A stretch of DNA of 64,000 bases, from positions 20,741 through 84,740 of the forward strand of contig JABXIS010000006.1 of the NCBI GenBank assembly GCA_013372975.1, in the 5' to 3' direction. Origin of the DNA: Alphaproteobacteria bacterium (lineage in GTDB: Bacteria; Pseudomonadota; Alphaproteobacteria; Sphingomonadales; Kordiimonadaceae). Positions 10,001 to 18,019 of this stretch are shown here, one piece after another. Below the pieces are notes generated by a model, which saw nothing but the letters and a program-made list of their open reading frames with translations, was not told where the DNA came from and ran no database searches. The translations under genes were made by a program, and so were the position numbers. How positions within the stretch are numbered: the stretch's first letter is position 1; every line of letters begins with the position of its first letter.

Positions 10001-10549
10001 GTTGGCGTAGAACTTTACCAGAAGATGCTTGAGGAAGCCGTTGCAGAAGCCCGTGCGGGTGCAGGCGACGAAGACTTTGCCGACACCGACTGGTCCCCAC
10101 AGATCAACCTGGGTGCCACGGTGATGATACCGGAAAAATATGTGCCTGACCTGACGCAGCGCATGGCTCTCTATCGCAGACTGGCTGACCTTGAAACACG
10201 CGAAGACGTGGATGCTTTCTGCGCCGAACTGATCGATCGGTTCGGGCCGCTCCCATCAGCGGTGAAACAACTGGCTGCGATCATGATCATCAAAGGGCAC
10301 TGCAAGCGCGCCGGCATCGACAAATTGGACGCAGGCCCCAAAGGCATGACCATTGGCTTCAGGAATGACCAGTTTTCGAACCCGGGCGGGCTTGTGGAGT
10401 TTATCTCTTCGACCGGTGCTACAGCCAAACTGCGCCCAGACCATAAGCTGACCTACTATGCCCGCATGGAAAAGATCGGAGCACGCCTCAAGGCGGTGAA
10501 TGCCGTCGTGAAAAAACTTTCTGCGGTTGCAGCGAAGGCCGCCGCCTAA
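7052..10549 (+). CDS. mfd: Transcription-repair coupling factor Mfd
   Basis: 1165 residues, full length for Mfd, which displaces RNA polymerase stalled at DNA lesions and recruits UvrA. Domains in order: a UvrB-like N-terminal region ('GVPGGFDAMLLADLAG', 'LLFPAWDCLPYDRVSP'); a CarD-like RNA-polymerase interaction domain near residues 490-550 ('VVHASHGIGKFVGLE'); then the RecG-type translocase, with Walker A 'CGDVGFGKTE' (about 640), 'VDEEQHFGV' (about 740), 'LTATPIPRTLQMAM' and 'LRGRVGRSKTRAYAY'; and a C-terminal D7 domain. It follows sdhE closely. No internal disruption is seen. Confidence 0.97.
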   Translation: MSLDQLIDAEMPLIASGVPGGFDAMLLADLAGRNAKRTILHIASDDGKLAAMAAAVRFFAPDLEILLFPAWDCLPYDRVSPQSDIVARRMATLSALSAAPQKKPRLVLTTINAALQRIPAPEAVSAATFHAEPGDVVDMAALTDFLASNGYNRSGQVMEPGEFAVRGGLIDLFPPGEESPLRLDFFGDELDTIRTFDPLDQRTTGKAKRLHLKPASEFSLSKEGIERFRRNYVNTFGPSKGDDLLYEAISEGRKYQGAEHWLPFFHEKMATLFDYLSGPVMTFDHQVDDAAGERFKAVEDYFSARKEAWDIARREKSITTPPYKPIPSAQLYLAEAEWDAVLDDLNSIRLTPFEEPPALNVVSFGARQGRDFGPERNNREINVYDAVRDHVKSLRASEKRVVFASYSAGAADRMKGVLEDHGLMPVGLAGGWQDIRRENKTSIAVTVLPLERGFETDDLAVISEQDVLGDRLVRKARRSKRADNFLKEASALAPGDLVVHASHGIGKFVGLETVTVTGAAHDCLLLTYLGGDKLYVPVENIEVLSRFGGEDAGGQLDKLGGVAWQARKAKAKERIREMAGALIKLAAERELKEGTRVTTPEGLYDEFAARFPFTETDDQLRAIEQVAADLSSGRPMDRLVCGDVGFGKTEVALRAAFLATMAGLQVAIVAPTTLLARQHYLNFTERFKGLPVRIGQLSRLVTAKDQKLTKDEMRAGTCDIVIGTHALLSKGIEFNNLGMVIVDEEQHFGVAHKEKLKELKADVHVLTLTATPIPRTLQMAMSGIRDLSIIATPPVDRLAVRTFVLPFDPVVVREALLREHYRGGQSFYVVPRIADLEEAATFLKEHVPEVKFIIGHGQMTPKTIEDVMTAFYEGRYDVLLSTTIVESGIDIPNANTMVVHRADMFGLAQLYQLRGRVGRSKTRAYAYLTTPANRMLSENADKRLQVLQALDTLGAGFTIASHDMDIRGAGNLLGDEQSGHIKEVGVELYQKMLEEAVAEARAGAGDEDFADTDWSPQINLGATVMIPEKYVPDLTQRMALYRRLADLETREDVDAFCAELIDRFGPLPSAVKQLAAIMIIKGHCKRAGIDKLDAGPKGMTIGFRNDQFSNPGGLVEFISSTGATAKLRPDHKLTYYARMEKIGARLKAVNAVVKKLSAVAAKAAA

Positions 10550-10641
10550 AGCTACCGGGCTGTTAACCTTCTTTGGTCAGAATTTATTAAAAGGCATATG
10601 GTAAAGTTGAATGGTTCGAGAGTTCCAGAAGGGAATGAACC

Positions 10642-10734
10642 ATGAAGCCAACAACCCACAATGTTACAAGCCTGATAGCAGCCTTCAACCTTGTCGCCGT
10701 GAGCGCTTTTGTAACTTACCTGTTTATGATCTGA
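10642..10734 (+). CDS. Single-span membrane micro-protein A (30 aa)
   Basis: Small ORF read directly from the DNA: ATG at 10642, TGA ending at 10734. An AAGGGA-like ribosome site lies just upstream (10630-10636). The peptide opens with MKPT and then has one hydrophobic helix containing 'NLVAVSAFVTYLFMI', with no charged residue after the N-terminal Lys and His, so N-in/C-out insertion is expected. It is clearly homologous to the 31-residue peptide at 11096: 19 of 30 aligned residues are identical and 10 of those identical codons differ by synonymous changes, which argues for protein-level selection. An inverted repeat followed by T-rich DNA sits about 12 bp past the stop codon. Function unknown. 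Confidence 0.72.
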   Translation: MKPTTHNVTSLIAAFNLVAVSAFVTYLFMI

Positions 10735-10746
10735 TCGTAAATCGAC

Positions 10747-10785
10747 CGCGATAATAGAATAATATAGTGATCGCGCGTTTTGTTT
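10747..10785 (+). terminator. Possible terminator after micro-protein A
   Basis: CGCGAT at 10747-10752 pairs with ATCGCG at 10770-10775, followed by CGTTTTGTTT. The stem is only 6 bp with a 17-nt AT-rich loop, so this is a weak terminator prediction. It would make micro-protein A its own transcription unit. Confidence 0.4.
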
Positions 10786-11095
10786 GCGCCAATTCTTCCA
10801 TGCAGTGCACAGCCCCTCGTCACTGTTACATCGCAATTATATCAAAAGCTTAGCCCTCAGTTCTCAAGCAGAATATTGTCAGCCATCCGCCTTATGCATG
10901 GCTGACCTAACATTTTTATAGCTTGTGGAATGAACCCAAGCACCTATATCCACGTCTATAAAGGCGCCAACGTAAAACAAAGGCGTTGCTAAAAAGGCGA
11001 CACAGGGTTTGGGACAAGCTCTCTACCGCCGACACCACGACAGAACAATATTCGGTGAGACAGGATAACCGCCACCGACAACGAGGATACCGACG
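10786..11095. other. Intergenic stretch between the two micro-protein genes
   Basis: About 310 bp without a convincing gene. Minus-strand frames here lack family resemblance and plausible starts. The stretch presumably holds the promoter and leader of the second micro-protein gene. I see no clear operator or hairpin. Confidence 0.5.
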
Positions 11096-11191
11096 ATGAA
11101 ACCGACAGGCCAACAAGACGTTTCGAATTTCCTAACCGCAATCAATCTGGTTGCTGTTAGCAGCTTTGTAACCTATCTGTTTTTTATCTAA
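11096..11191 (+). CDS. Single-span membrane micro-protein B (31 aa)
   Basis: ATG at 11096, TAA ending at 11191, with an ACGAGGAT ribosome-site candidate about 9 nt upstream. The peptide starts MKPTGQQDVSNF and continues into a hydrophobic helix ending 'NLVAVSSFVTYLFFI'. It shares MKPT, a Val and the NLVAVS-x-FVTYLF-x-I core with micro-protein A at 10642, with one extra residue near the N-terminus. The two genes are about 360 bp apart in the same direction. It lies 87 bp upstream of nhaA and may share its transcript. The combination of conserved protein and diverged third codon positions supports a real coding gene. No known family is recognised. Confidence 0.72.
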   Translation: MKPTGQQDVSNFLTAINLVAVSSFVTYLFFI

Positions 11192-11278
11192 GCAGAAATC
11201 GAACAAACCATACCGATTTGGTATTGTATTTTCCGGAACCGTTCCCAAATGATGGGCGGGGTCAACCGGAGGATACAC

Positions 11279-12427
11279 ATGACACAGAAATTGTCGGCCG
11301 AAGCCATTGGTGGCTTATTGCTTATCGCTGCGGCCGCCTTTGCCATACTTCTCGATAACTCACCGCTAGCATCTTATTATGACGCGCTCTTGAATGCACA
11401 GGGCGTCATTGCTGTGGGCGAATATGGCCTAACCAAACCCATCCTTTTGTGGATCAATGAAGGTTTGATGGCGATTTTCTTCCTGGTTGTTGGCCTAGAA
11501 ATCAAACGGGAAGCCGTAACTGGCGAACTTTCTGATATGAAAGCCCTAGCCCTCCCCGGCCTTGCCGCGGTTGGTGGCATGGTGGTACCTGCGGCGTTCT
11601 TCTGGTTTACAAATAGTGGTGATGTTACAGCCATGTCCGGATGGGCGATCCCAACTGCAACAGACATTGCCTTCGCAATTGGCCTTCTGGCACTGATGGG
11701 CAGTCGAGTCCCTGCTGAGCTGAAACTGTTCCTGCTGACACTGGCCATTCTCGATGATCTCGGCGCCGTCGTTATCATCGCCGCCTTCTACACCGCGGAC
11801 CTGTCAGTGCTTTCCCTTAGCATGGCTTTTCTGGGCTGTATCGGGCTCTTCGCACTGAACCGCTTCGGTGTAAGAAACACGTCAGCCTATTTGTTCTTAG
11901 GCGCCTTGATCTGGATATGTGTACTCAAGTCAGGTGTGCACGCCACCCTCGCTGGCGTAGCGGTTGGCCTTGCGATCCCCGCAACGCGTGACCATGAAGG
12001 GCATTCACCGCTTGAAGACCTGGAACACAATCTGCACACGCCTGTGTCGCTGATGATTTTGCCTATGTTTGCCTTTGCGAATGCCGGAGTCTCGCTCTCC
12101 GGCATGTCACTCAGTTCACTGCTTGAACCCATTAGCCTTGGCATCCTTTCGGGCCTAGCTGTTGGCAAGCCGATTGGTGTTCTGTTGGGTGCCATGGCTG
12201 CTGTCTATATTTTCAAGGCGAAGCTGCCAGGATCTCTTAGCTTCTCCCACATTTGGGGCGCAGGCCATATGGCTGGCATTGGTTTTACCATGAGCCTGTT
12301 TATCGGCAGCCTTGCCTACACCTCAGTGGAAATGCAAGCCGATGTAAGAATCGGCGTATTGGCTGCCAGTGTTTTGTCAGCGCTCGCAGGCTGGATTGTC
12401 TTGAGCATGGCTCGAAAACCCGCCTAA
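11279..12427 (+). CDS. nhaA: Na+/H+ antiporter NhaA
   Basis: Inner-membrane sodium/proton antiporter for pH and salt homeostasis; 382 residues with about 12 membrane spans. The ATG at 11279 follows a CCGGAGGA ribosome site; the frame also opens 10 codons earlier at 11249 without one. The ion-binding aspartate pair is visible in 'AILDDLGAVVII' (Asp159-Asp160) and the assembly-type motif in 'TATDIAFAIGLL' (Asp129). 'FFLVVGLEIKREAVTGEL' is a family hallmark. The C-terminal 'HMAGIGFTMSLFI' contains the conserved last-span motif. A hairpin terminator follows directly. Confidence 0.96.
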   Translation: MTQKLSAEAIGGLLLIAAAAFAILLDNSPLASYYDALLNAQGVIAVGEYGLTKPILLWINEGLMAIFFLVVGLEIKREAVTGELSDMKALALPGLAAVGGMVVPAAFFWFTNSGDVTAMSGWAIPTATDIAFAIGLLALMGSRVPAELKLFLLTLAILDDLGAVVIIAAFYTADLSVLSLSMAFLGCIGLFALNRFGVRNTSAYLFLGALIWICVLKSGVHATLAGVAVGLAIPATRDHEGHSPLEDLEHNLHTPVSLMILPMFAFANAGVSLSGMSLSSLLEPISLGILSGLAVGKPIGVLLGAMAAVYIFKAKLPGSLSFSHIWGAGHMAGIGFTMSLFIGSLAYTSVEMQADVRIGVLAASVLSALAGWIVLSMARKPA

Positions 12428-12432
12428 TCATA

Positions 12433-12471
12433 CAGAAAAGGCATTTCAGGCTCTCTGGAGTGCCTTTTCTG
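12433..12471 (+). terminator. Hairpin terminator downstream of nhaA
   Basis: CAGAAAAGGCA (12433-12443) pairs perfectly with TGCCTTTTCTG (12461-12471) around a 17-nt loop, 6 bp after the nhaA stop codon. There is no separate U-tract, but the 3' arm itself contains TTTT. Confidence 0.65.
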
Positions 12472-12621
12472 AACAGCCATTAAGCTGGGCGCCCCAATGT
12501 GTCATAATGTTTCTCAATTGTGCCATTTGTCGCCCCTTTTGGCGCCTCAAATCCCCTCCAAATTCCAATCATCGAAGCCGGTCATGGAAGGCTGGCCCTG
12601 AACGACGACACGGAGGACATT

Positions 12622-13176
12622 ATGACTTTTCAGAAAACTCTTTTAACTGCAGCAGCTGCAACAACCCTGTTCACAGCGGCCGCTGGTGCAGCGGACGACG
12701 ACCGCAAATTCGACGGTGTATACGGTGGCGTGGAAGCCGGCGTAGACTGGACCAAGCTGGCTGGTGACGTTAAGCGCGACCGCAGCGTATATTATGGCGG
12801 CGTCCTGGGTTTCCGCACCCAGATGGATAATGACATGGTTATTGGCCTTGAAGGCACCTTTGGGGACAGCGGCTATAACAACCACGCTACCGGCTTCAAA
12901 AGCGAATATGAATGGAGTGCCGGCCTTACTCTCGGCCAGGCCTTTGGCGATGACGGCGCGAACCTGATTTATGGTAAAGCCGCCTATGTAAAAACCCGCT
13001 TCAAGCCAACGGGTGAAACTGGCGAAGCCTTCAGTGACGCAGGCTGGCGATTTGGCGGCGGATATGAGCGTGCCCTTAGTGAAAATCTGAGCTTCCGCCT
13101 GGGTGGCGACTACACCACATACGGCAAAGACAAAAATGGCTGGAGCGCCAAAGCAGGCCTTCTTGCCCGTTTCTAA
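12622..13176 (+). CDS. Outer-membrane beta-barrel protein
   Basis: 184 residues from the ATG at 12622, which follows ACGGAGGA; the frame extends upstream, but only this start gives a signal peptide ('TLLTAAAATTLFTAAAGA', cleavage near residue 23). The mature part alternates strands and turns rich in Gly and aromatic residues ('YGGVEAGVDWTKLAG', 'YYGGVLGFRTQMDND', 'GWRFGGGYERALSENLSF'). It ends in a terminal Phe ('KAGLLARF'), the usual BamA recognition signature. This is the 8-strand opacity/OmpA-barrel type of porin-like protein. Its ligand is unknown. It is a single-gene unit with a strong terminator downstream. Confidence 0.85.
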   Translation: MTFQKTLLTAAAATTLFTAAAGAADDDRKFDGVYGGVEAGVDWTKLAGDVKRDRSVYYGGVLGFRTQMDNDMVIGLEGTFGDSGYNNHATGFKSEYEWSAGLTLGQAFGDDGANLIYGKAAYVKTRFKPTGETGEAFSDAGWRFGGGYERALSENLSFRLGGDYTTYGKDKNGWSAKAGLLARF

Positions 13177-13300
13177 CAATCCCTCGCGGGCCCTGCACTC
13201 CCCCTCAATCCCAACAGCAGGGTCCGCCCTCCCTCTCCCGGAGAACCTCACAATCCTGGCTTTCCCAATAGCCTTTTGTCCTGAGAATATGTTTTGAGTG

Positions 13301-13333
13301 CGGAGTGGCCCAATTGGGCCGCTCCGTCTTTTT
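13301..13333 (+). terminator. Rho-independent terminator
   Basis: CGGAGTGGCCC pairs with GGGCCGCTCCG around AATT (one T-G wobble), followed by TCTTTTT. It lies between the convergent barrel-protein gene (+) and the DsbA-like gene (-). Confidence 0.85.
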
Positions 13334-13335
13334 AT

Positions 13336-13965
13336 CTATGTAGCGGCTGCGATCTGGTCCATCACGCCAATTAGCGCTTCAGCACCCTGCGCGCCAGAGA
13401 CCGCATATTTGCCATCAAAAATATACATCGGCACGCCCCGGATTCCTGATTGATGCGCTTGCCCGACTTCCGCGCGCACCAAATCCTTATCTGTATCGCC
13501 TGCAAGAAGGTCAGCCACGAGGCCTAAATCCATGCCTGCCGACCCGGCAATCTCAACCAACAGGGCGTGATCACCAATGAACGCACAATCCTCAAAATAG
13601 GCCTTCATGATACCATCAGCTACCTCAGCTTGTTTTCCCGGGCTTAACGCCCAGCGAATAAGCCTGTGAGCGTCCAGACTGTTGCCGATGGTGCAGTCGC
13701 TTTCAAAGTCAAACTTGATACCCAAATCGGGTGCCTGGGCAAGCAGATGTTCTCGCATTGCCGCCAGCTGGGGGCTGTTGCCGAATTTCTTCTCGTAATA
13801 GGCCTTTCGGTCAACACCTTCCGTAGGTGTGTCAGGCGCTAACTGGTAGGGTCGGTAGCGCACTATACTAACGATCCCAGGCCGGGCTTCAAGTGCTTGA
13901 TCCAACTGGCGTTTTCCCACAAAACACCAAGGGCACACCACATCTATGACAACATCCAGTTCCAT
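13336..13965 (-). CDS. DsbA-family oxidoreductase, FrnE/HCCA-isomerase type
   Basis: 209 residues from the Met at 13965 (MELDVVIDVVCPWC); a longer in-frame start at 14016 would add 17 residues unlike the family. The thioredoxin-fold active site C-P-W-C is at residues 11-14, right after the first strand, and the cis-Pro loop is 'IRGVPMYIFDGKYAVSGAQ'. The insert helices contain 'DAHRLIRWA', typical of the FrnE branch. No signal peptide is seen, so it is probably cytoplasmic, like other FrnE proteins, with a role in thiol-disulfide chemistry or stress. Confidence 0.9.
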   Translation of the reverse strand: MELDVVIDVVCPWCFVGKRQLDQALEARPGIVSIVRYRPYQLAPDTPTEGVDRKAYYEKKFGNSPQLAAMREHLLAQAPDLGIKFDFESDCTIGNSLDAHRLIRWALSPGKQAEVADGIMKAYFEDCAFIGDHALLVEIAGSAGMDLGLVADLLAGDTDKDLVRAEVGQAHQSGIRGVPMYIFDGKYAVSGAQGAEALIGVMDQIAAAT

Positions 13966-14104
13966 TACAAATTCCGCTTTTTCGATTCCCCGTAAGCATG
14001 AAGGTAGTGCGCTCACAAGTAGTTACAATTGTAGGCATTTATTTACTGGGAATTCAGCCATCGCGCAGTATGATACAGCATCTGAAGCCCGGAGACTAAA
14101 ATTC

Positions 14105-14425
14105 GTGATTAAGGCGCTGAACATTGCAAGTCAGGGGTTACAACAGGCAGAACGCCGTGCAACTGACTTGGCATCCAAGATTTTGGAGAGCACTGCCTCA
14201 AAGGCTTCGTTCACCCTTGACACCGCCGAAGATGCTGGACAGACGCAAACCGTTAAGGCATCACCTGCGACCCCCGCGAATGCCGTTGGCTATTCTGACC
14301 TTCTGCAACATATGGTGGATCTCAAGGCAGAAGAACATTCATTCAAGGCCAACGCGACCGTATTCAAGCGCCTTGATGAAACCTATGACGACGCCCTAGG
14401 CTCACTATTGAATGAAGAAGGCTGA
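14105..14425 (+). CDS. Small flagellar rod/hook-type protein (FlgB/FlgC-like ends only)
   Basis: 106 residues from a GTG at 14105 with CCGGAGA about 10 nt upstream. The open frame extends back to 13946, but that part overlaps the 5' end of the divergent DsbA-like gene and is not protein-like. The start 'VIKALNIASQGLQQAERRA' matches the N-terminal rod motif 'aL-ia-sGl-aq--r-d--a-Nia'. The end 'VDLKAEEHSFKANATVFKR' matches the C-terminal rod/hook helix. The centre is only about 40 residues, so it has the two polymerising helices with almost no D1 insert. It is isolated from other flagellar genes. A role in the rod, or as an axial cap or scaffold, is inference. Confidence 0.7.
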   Translation: MIKALNIASQGLQQAERRATDLASKILESTASKASFTLDTAEDAGQTQTVKASPATPANAVGYSDLLQHMVDLKAEEHSFKANATVFKRLDETYDDALGSLLNEEG

Positions 14426-14489
14426 AACTAAGCCATCGTTCACAATCAGATGACTTGACCTTTGCACACTTCCGCACAACATTGGCCTC

Positions 14490-15518
14490 ATGCCAGACAC
14501 AAGCAAACAAATCTCTGCCCCAAACAAGCTAACCGACACTTTCGGCCGGAAGATCAGCTATGTACGCCTGTCAGTAACTGACAGATGTGATCTCAGGTGT
14601 ACCTATTGCATGGCCGAGGAAATGACCTTCCTTCCCAAGGCTGACGTGTTAACGCTTGAAGAACTGCATCTGCTTTCCGAAGCCTTCATGGACAGGGGCG
14701 TGCGCAGGATCAGGCTCACAGGCGGTGAACCGCTAGTCCGAAAAGGCATTATGTGGTTGATAGAAAGGCTAGGCGAGGACGTTGCTCATGGTCGCCTGGA
14801 CGAAGTTACTCTCACCACGAACGGAACCCAGTTGCCTCATATGGCACATGACTTATATCGGGCCGGTGTCCGCCGTGTGAATGTATCACTTGATACCCTG
14901 GATCCCGTCCTTTTCAGAAGCATCACGCGCCGAGACAGACTTGATCAGGTTCTTGAGGGCATCCGAGCGGCAAAGGAAGCGGGCCTTGAAGTTAAGATCA
15001 ATACCGTTGCGCTTAAAGGCCTGAATGATCTGGAAATACCCACGCTTGTTTCCTGGTGTATCGACGAAAAACTAGATCTCACCCTGATCGAGACAATGCC
15101 TCTGGGCGAAGTGGAAGAACATAGGGAAGATCGCTATCTTCCATTAACAGCCCTTTTGCCCAGCCTTACGGAGAAATTCCGGCTAACACCAAGCGCACAC
15201 AAGACGGGTGGCCCTGCCCGCTACTATAGAATGGGCGAAACCGGAAATCGGCTGGGATTGATCACCCCGCTAACCGGCAACTTCTGCGACGGTTGCAACC
15301 GGGTACGTGTAACCTGCACAGGACGCATATATATGTGTCTGGGGCAGGACAACCATGTTGATTTGCGAACAGCCCTCAGATCAAATGATCCAGACAGCGC
15401 ATTGGATACCGCGCTAGGCACAGCCATGATCGAAAAACCCAAAGGACATGACTTTGAAATGGCGGACGGTCAGATGCGTGGCACAGTCGGCCGCCACATG
15501 AGCCAAACAGGTGGTTAA
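14490..15518 (+). CDS. moaA: GTP 3',8-cyclase MoaA (molybdenum cofactor biosynthesis)
   Basis: Radical-SAM enzyme that rearranges GTP to 3',8-cyclo-GTP in the first step of molybdopterin synthesis. 342 residues. The N-terminal SAM cluster is Cys33, Cys37 and Cys40 in 'DRCDLRCTYCMAEE'. 'RLTGGEPLVRKG' and 'TTNGTQLPHMAH' are SAM-binding motifs. The C-terminal second cluster is in 'NFCDGCNRVRVTCTGRIYMC'. The chain ends in '...GTVGRHMSQTGG', close to the usual double-Gly tail. The molybdenum hydroxylase at 48086-50798 is a possible consumer of the cofactor. No other moa/mog genes are nearby. Confidence 0.96.
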   Translation: MPDTSKQISAPNKLTDTFGRKISYVRLSVTDRCDLRCTYCMAEEMTFLPKADVLTLEELHLLSEAFMDRGVRRIRLTGGEPLVRKGIMWLIERLGEDVAHGRLDEVTLTTNGTQLPHMAHDLYRAGVRRVNVSLDTLDPVLFRSITRRDRLDQVLEGIRAAKEAGLEVKINTVALKGLNDLEIPTLVSWCIDEKLDLTLIETMPLGEVEEHREDRYLPLTALLPSLTEKFRLTPSAHKTGGPARYYRMGETGNRLGLITPLTGNFCDGCNRVRVTCTGRIYMCLGQDNHVDLRTALRSNDPDSALDTALGTAMIEKPKGHDFEMADGQMRGTVGRHMSQTGG

Positions 15519-15611
15519 TGGCATGCAGACAACTTCCTGGTACCGCTGAAATATCCACTCGCGATTTATCGAATTTTCCCTATACTCGCTGACCAAGAGG
15601 GATTTGACTGT

Positions 15612-16370
15612 ATGAAAATAGCGATTATTGCCAGCGAGTTTGGCGAAGCCAGCAAAGCTGCACAATTATTACGGAACCGATACAAGGCTGTTAGCACAAG
15701 CGAAGCAGACGTGATCATTGCGCTTGGCGGTGACGGTTTCATGCTGCAAACCCTGCATGCCTATATGGGCAAGAATATCCCCATTTTCGGCATGAACAAG
15801 GGGACCGTTGGTTTTCTGATGAACGAGTATAACGACGAAGAGCTACTTGATCGCCTTCAGAAAGCTGACAGCTTTACGCTTCACCCGCTCAGAATGCGCG
15901 CCACTCGGTGTGACGGCGAAGTGGTTGAATATCTGGCGATCAATGAAGTGTCCCTGCTGCGGGAGACACGTCAGGCTGCCAATATCAGGATCGCGATTGA
16001 TGGCAAGGTAAGGCTCCCGGAGTTGGTTGGTGACGGCGTCCTGGTTGCAACACCGGCTGGCAGCACGGCTTATAATCTGTCTGCTCATGGGCCGATCATT
16101 CCGCTTGGTTCTGACCTTCTGGCCCTGACGCCCCTTTCCGCCTTCCGGCCACGTCGTTGGCGCGGGGCCTTGTTGCCACATCATGTATGCGTGAGCTTCA
16201 CGATCAACCAACCACAGAAGAGGCCGGTATCTGCGGTGGCAGATATGCATGAAGTCAGGGATGTCCGACATGTAGTTGTGGAAGAAGCCCGCGATGTCTC
16301 ACTTACCTTATTGTTTGATGCTGAACACACATTGGCCGAGCGCATCTTTACCGAACAGTTCGCCTACTGA
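15612..16370 (+). CDS. nadK: NAD kinase
   Basis: Phosphorylates NAD+ to NADP+. 252 residues, the short form common in alphaproteobacteria. The diagnostic '[15 protein letters not shown]' places G-G-D-G at residues 39-42. '[13 protein letters not shown]', '[11 protein letters not shown]' and the Gly-rich '[19 protein letters not shown]' are the other conserved NAD-kinase blocks. It is monocistronic, about 90 bp after moaA. Confidence 0.95.
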   Translation: MKIAIIASEFGEASKAAQLLRNRYKAVSTSEADVIIALGGDGFMLQTLHAYMGKNIPIFGMNKGTVGFLMNEYNDEELLDRLQKADSFTLHPLRMRATRCDGEVVEYLAINEVSLLRETRQAANIRIAIDGKVRLPELVGDGVLVATPAGSTAYNLSAHGPIIPLGSDLLALTPLSAFRPRRWRGALLPHHVCVSFTINQPQKRPVSAVADMHEVRDVRHVVVEEARDVSLTLLFDAEHTLAERIFTEQFAY

Positions 16371-16451
16371 GCCTATCGGCTTATCGCTATTTGGGCGACA
16401 ACGGCCTCAAAAGATTTTAGGCCCACGCTAGGCCAATCAGGGGAGAATATT

Positions 16452-17948
16452 ATGAAAATCAAGCAATTATTGCAGGGCTTGGCACTGATAGCACTCATCG
16501 CTGTTCCAGCCAGCGCAGACGAGAAGAACAGCCACTCAGTAGAAGCACCCCAAGTTTACGAGACGGAAAAGTCTGGCACTTTCGGCGGAGAGAAAGTCCG
16601 CTATAAAACCATCGCCGGTGAGACCCACTTGAAGAACGATAAGGGTGAGGCCACCGCATCCATCTTCTCCACTACATACCTGCGAACTGACGTGAAAGAT
16701 GTGGCTGAACGGCCTGTATTCTTCATCTTCAATGGAGGGCCGGGTTCTGCCAGCGTGTGGCTGCACCTGGGCGTCTATGGCCCCAAGCGCGTCGCCGTGC
16801 CGTCCGACGCCAAAGACGATGGGGCAGCTCCTTTCCGTCTGGTAGACAATCCGCTTTCCATTCTTGATTTGGCCGACATGGTATTTATCGACCCGGTAGG
16901 GACTGGCTATAGCCGTGCAGTTGGCGAAGGCGAAGGAAAAGACTTCTGGGGCATAAAAAAAGATGCCCAGTCGATCGCCGAATTCATTCGCCTTTGGCTG
17001 GTAAAACATAACCGCTGGAATTCACCTAAATACCTCTCCGGCGAAAGCTATGGCACAACTCGCGCTGCCGCGCTTCTGGATGAACTGCAGGGTGGCTGGA
17101 CCGATATTGCGGTGAACGGCATCGTGTTTGTGTCTTCCATTCTGGATTTCCAGACTGCACGATACCAGCCAGGCAACGACACCCCTTACATTTCTTATCT
17201 TCCAACGATGGCGGCCACGGCGTGGTACCACGGCAAGATAGACAAAGCGGGGCGCACACTTGAGGGCTTTATCGATGAAGTGCGGGCCTTCACCCTTGGG
17301 GAATATGCAAGTGCGCTTCTGCTAGGAAACCGTCTGCCTGAAAGCTCCTTCAACACAGTTGCCGACAAAGTGGCCGCCTATACCGGCCTTCGGACCCAAT
17401 ATGTGAAAAACGCCAACTTGCGTATCAACAACATGCGCTTCATGAAGGAATTATTGCGCGATGAGGGGTACGCTGTGGGCCGATTGGATAGCCGCTATAA
17501 AGGCCGGGACTATGAAGGCACTGGCGCTACCTTTGACAATGATCCATCTGGCTACGGTATTGACGCTGCCTACACCGCAGGCATCAACCACTATATGAAA
17601 AATGATCTAGGCGTAGATATCGAGCGCAAATATCAGGTTCTGTCGGGTACACCTGGACGCCACTGGGCTGAACCACGTGAACGTGGCTATAGCGAAGGCT
17701 ATCCAAATGTGGCACCACACGTTGGTACCGCCATGCGCGAGAACAGAGATTTCAGAGTGATGCTGGCCAGCGGCTATTATGATTTGGCAACGCCCTTCTT
17801 CGCTAGCGACAACACATTCAATGCCAACGGCATTGATACAAGCCGTGTAACATTCACATACTATGAAGCCGGCCACATGATGTATGTGCACGAACCGTCG
17901 CTTGAACAATTTGTGAAAGATGTTAGGGCCTTTCTTGGCCCACGATAA
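16452..17948 (+). CDS. Secreted S10-family serine carboxypeptidase-like protein
   Basis: 498 residues with an N-terminal signal peptide ('LLQGLALIALIAVPASAD'). The alpha/beta-hydrolase S10 features are all present: oxyanion motif 'NGGPGSASVWLHLG' (about residues 94-107), nucleophile Ser199 in 'SGESYGTTRA', Asp in 'GYYDLATPFFAS' and His in 'EAGHMMYVH'. Predicted to cleave C-terminal residues from peptides in the periplasm or outside the cell. A GGGGAGAAT ribosome site precedes the ATG. It converges on the histidine-kinase gene with a hairpin between them. Confidence 0.92.
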   Translation: MKIKQLLQGLALIALIAVPASADEKNSHSVEAPQVYETEKSGTFGGEKVRYKTIAGETHLKNDKGEATASIFSTTYLRTDVKDVAERPVFFIFNGGPGSASVWLHLGVYGPKRVAVPSDAKDDGAAPFRLVDNPLSILDLADMVFIDPVGTGYSRAVGEGEGKDFWGIKKDAQSIAEFIRLWLVKHNRWNSPKYLSGESYGTTRAAALLDELQGGWTDIAVNGIVFVSSILDFQTARYQPGNDTPYISYLPTMAATAWYHGKIDKAGRTLEGFIDEVRAFTLGEYASALLLGNRLPESSFNTVADKVAAYTGLRTQYVKNANLRINNMRFMKELLRDEGYAVGRLDSRYKGRDYEGTGATFDNDPSGYGIDAAYTAGINHYMKNDLGVDIERKYQVLSGTPGRHWAEPRERGYSEGYPNVAPHVGTAMRENRDFRVMLASGYYDLATPFFASDNTFNANGIDTSRVTFTYYEAGHMMYVHEPSLEQFVKDVRAFLGPR

Positions 17949-17961
17949 ATGCAAATATAAA

Positions 17962-17994
17962 ATGGGGCGCGGCAAATTCCTGCCTGCGCCCCAT
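17962..17994 (-). terminator. Terminator for the histidine-kinase operon, possibly bidirectional
   Basis: ATGGGGCGC-GGCA (17962-17974) pairs with TGCC-T-GCGCCCCAT (17981-17994). Reading the minus strand, the stem is followed by TTTATATTT. It lies between the convergent S10 peptidase and histidine-kinase genes, so it may serve both. Confidence 0.8.
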
Positions 17995-18019
17995 CTCCCG
18001 TCCCTTTAACAGGGTTTTA

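Noticed and set aside
10552..10836. 94-codon minus-strand frame over micro-protein A
   Set aside because: It covers the same DNA as the micro-protein, but its translation shows no domain, and the paralogue at 11096 supports only the plus-strand reading.
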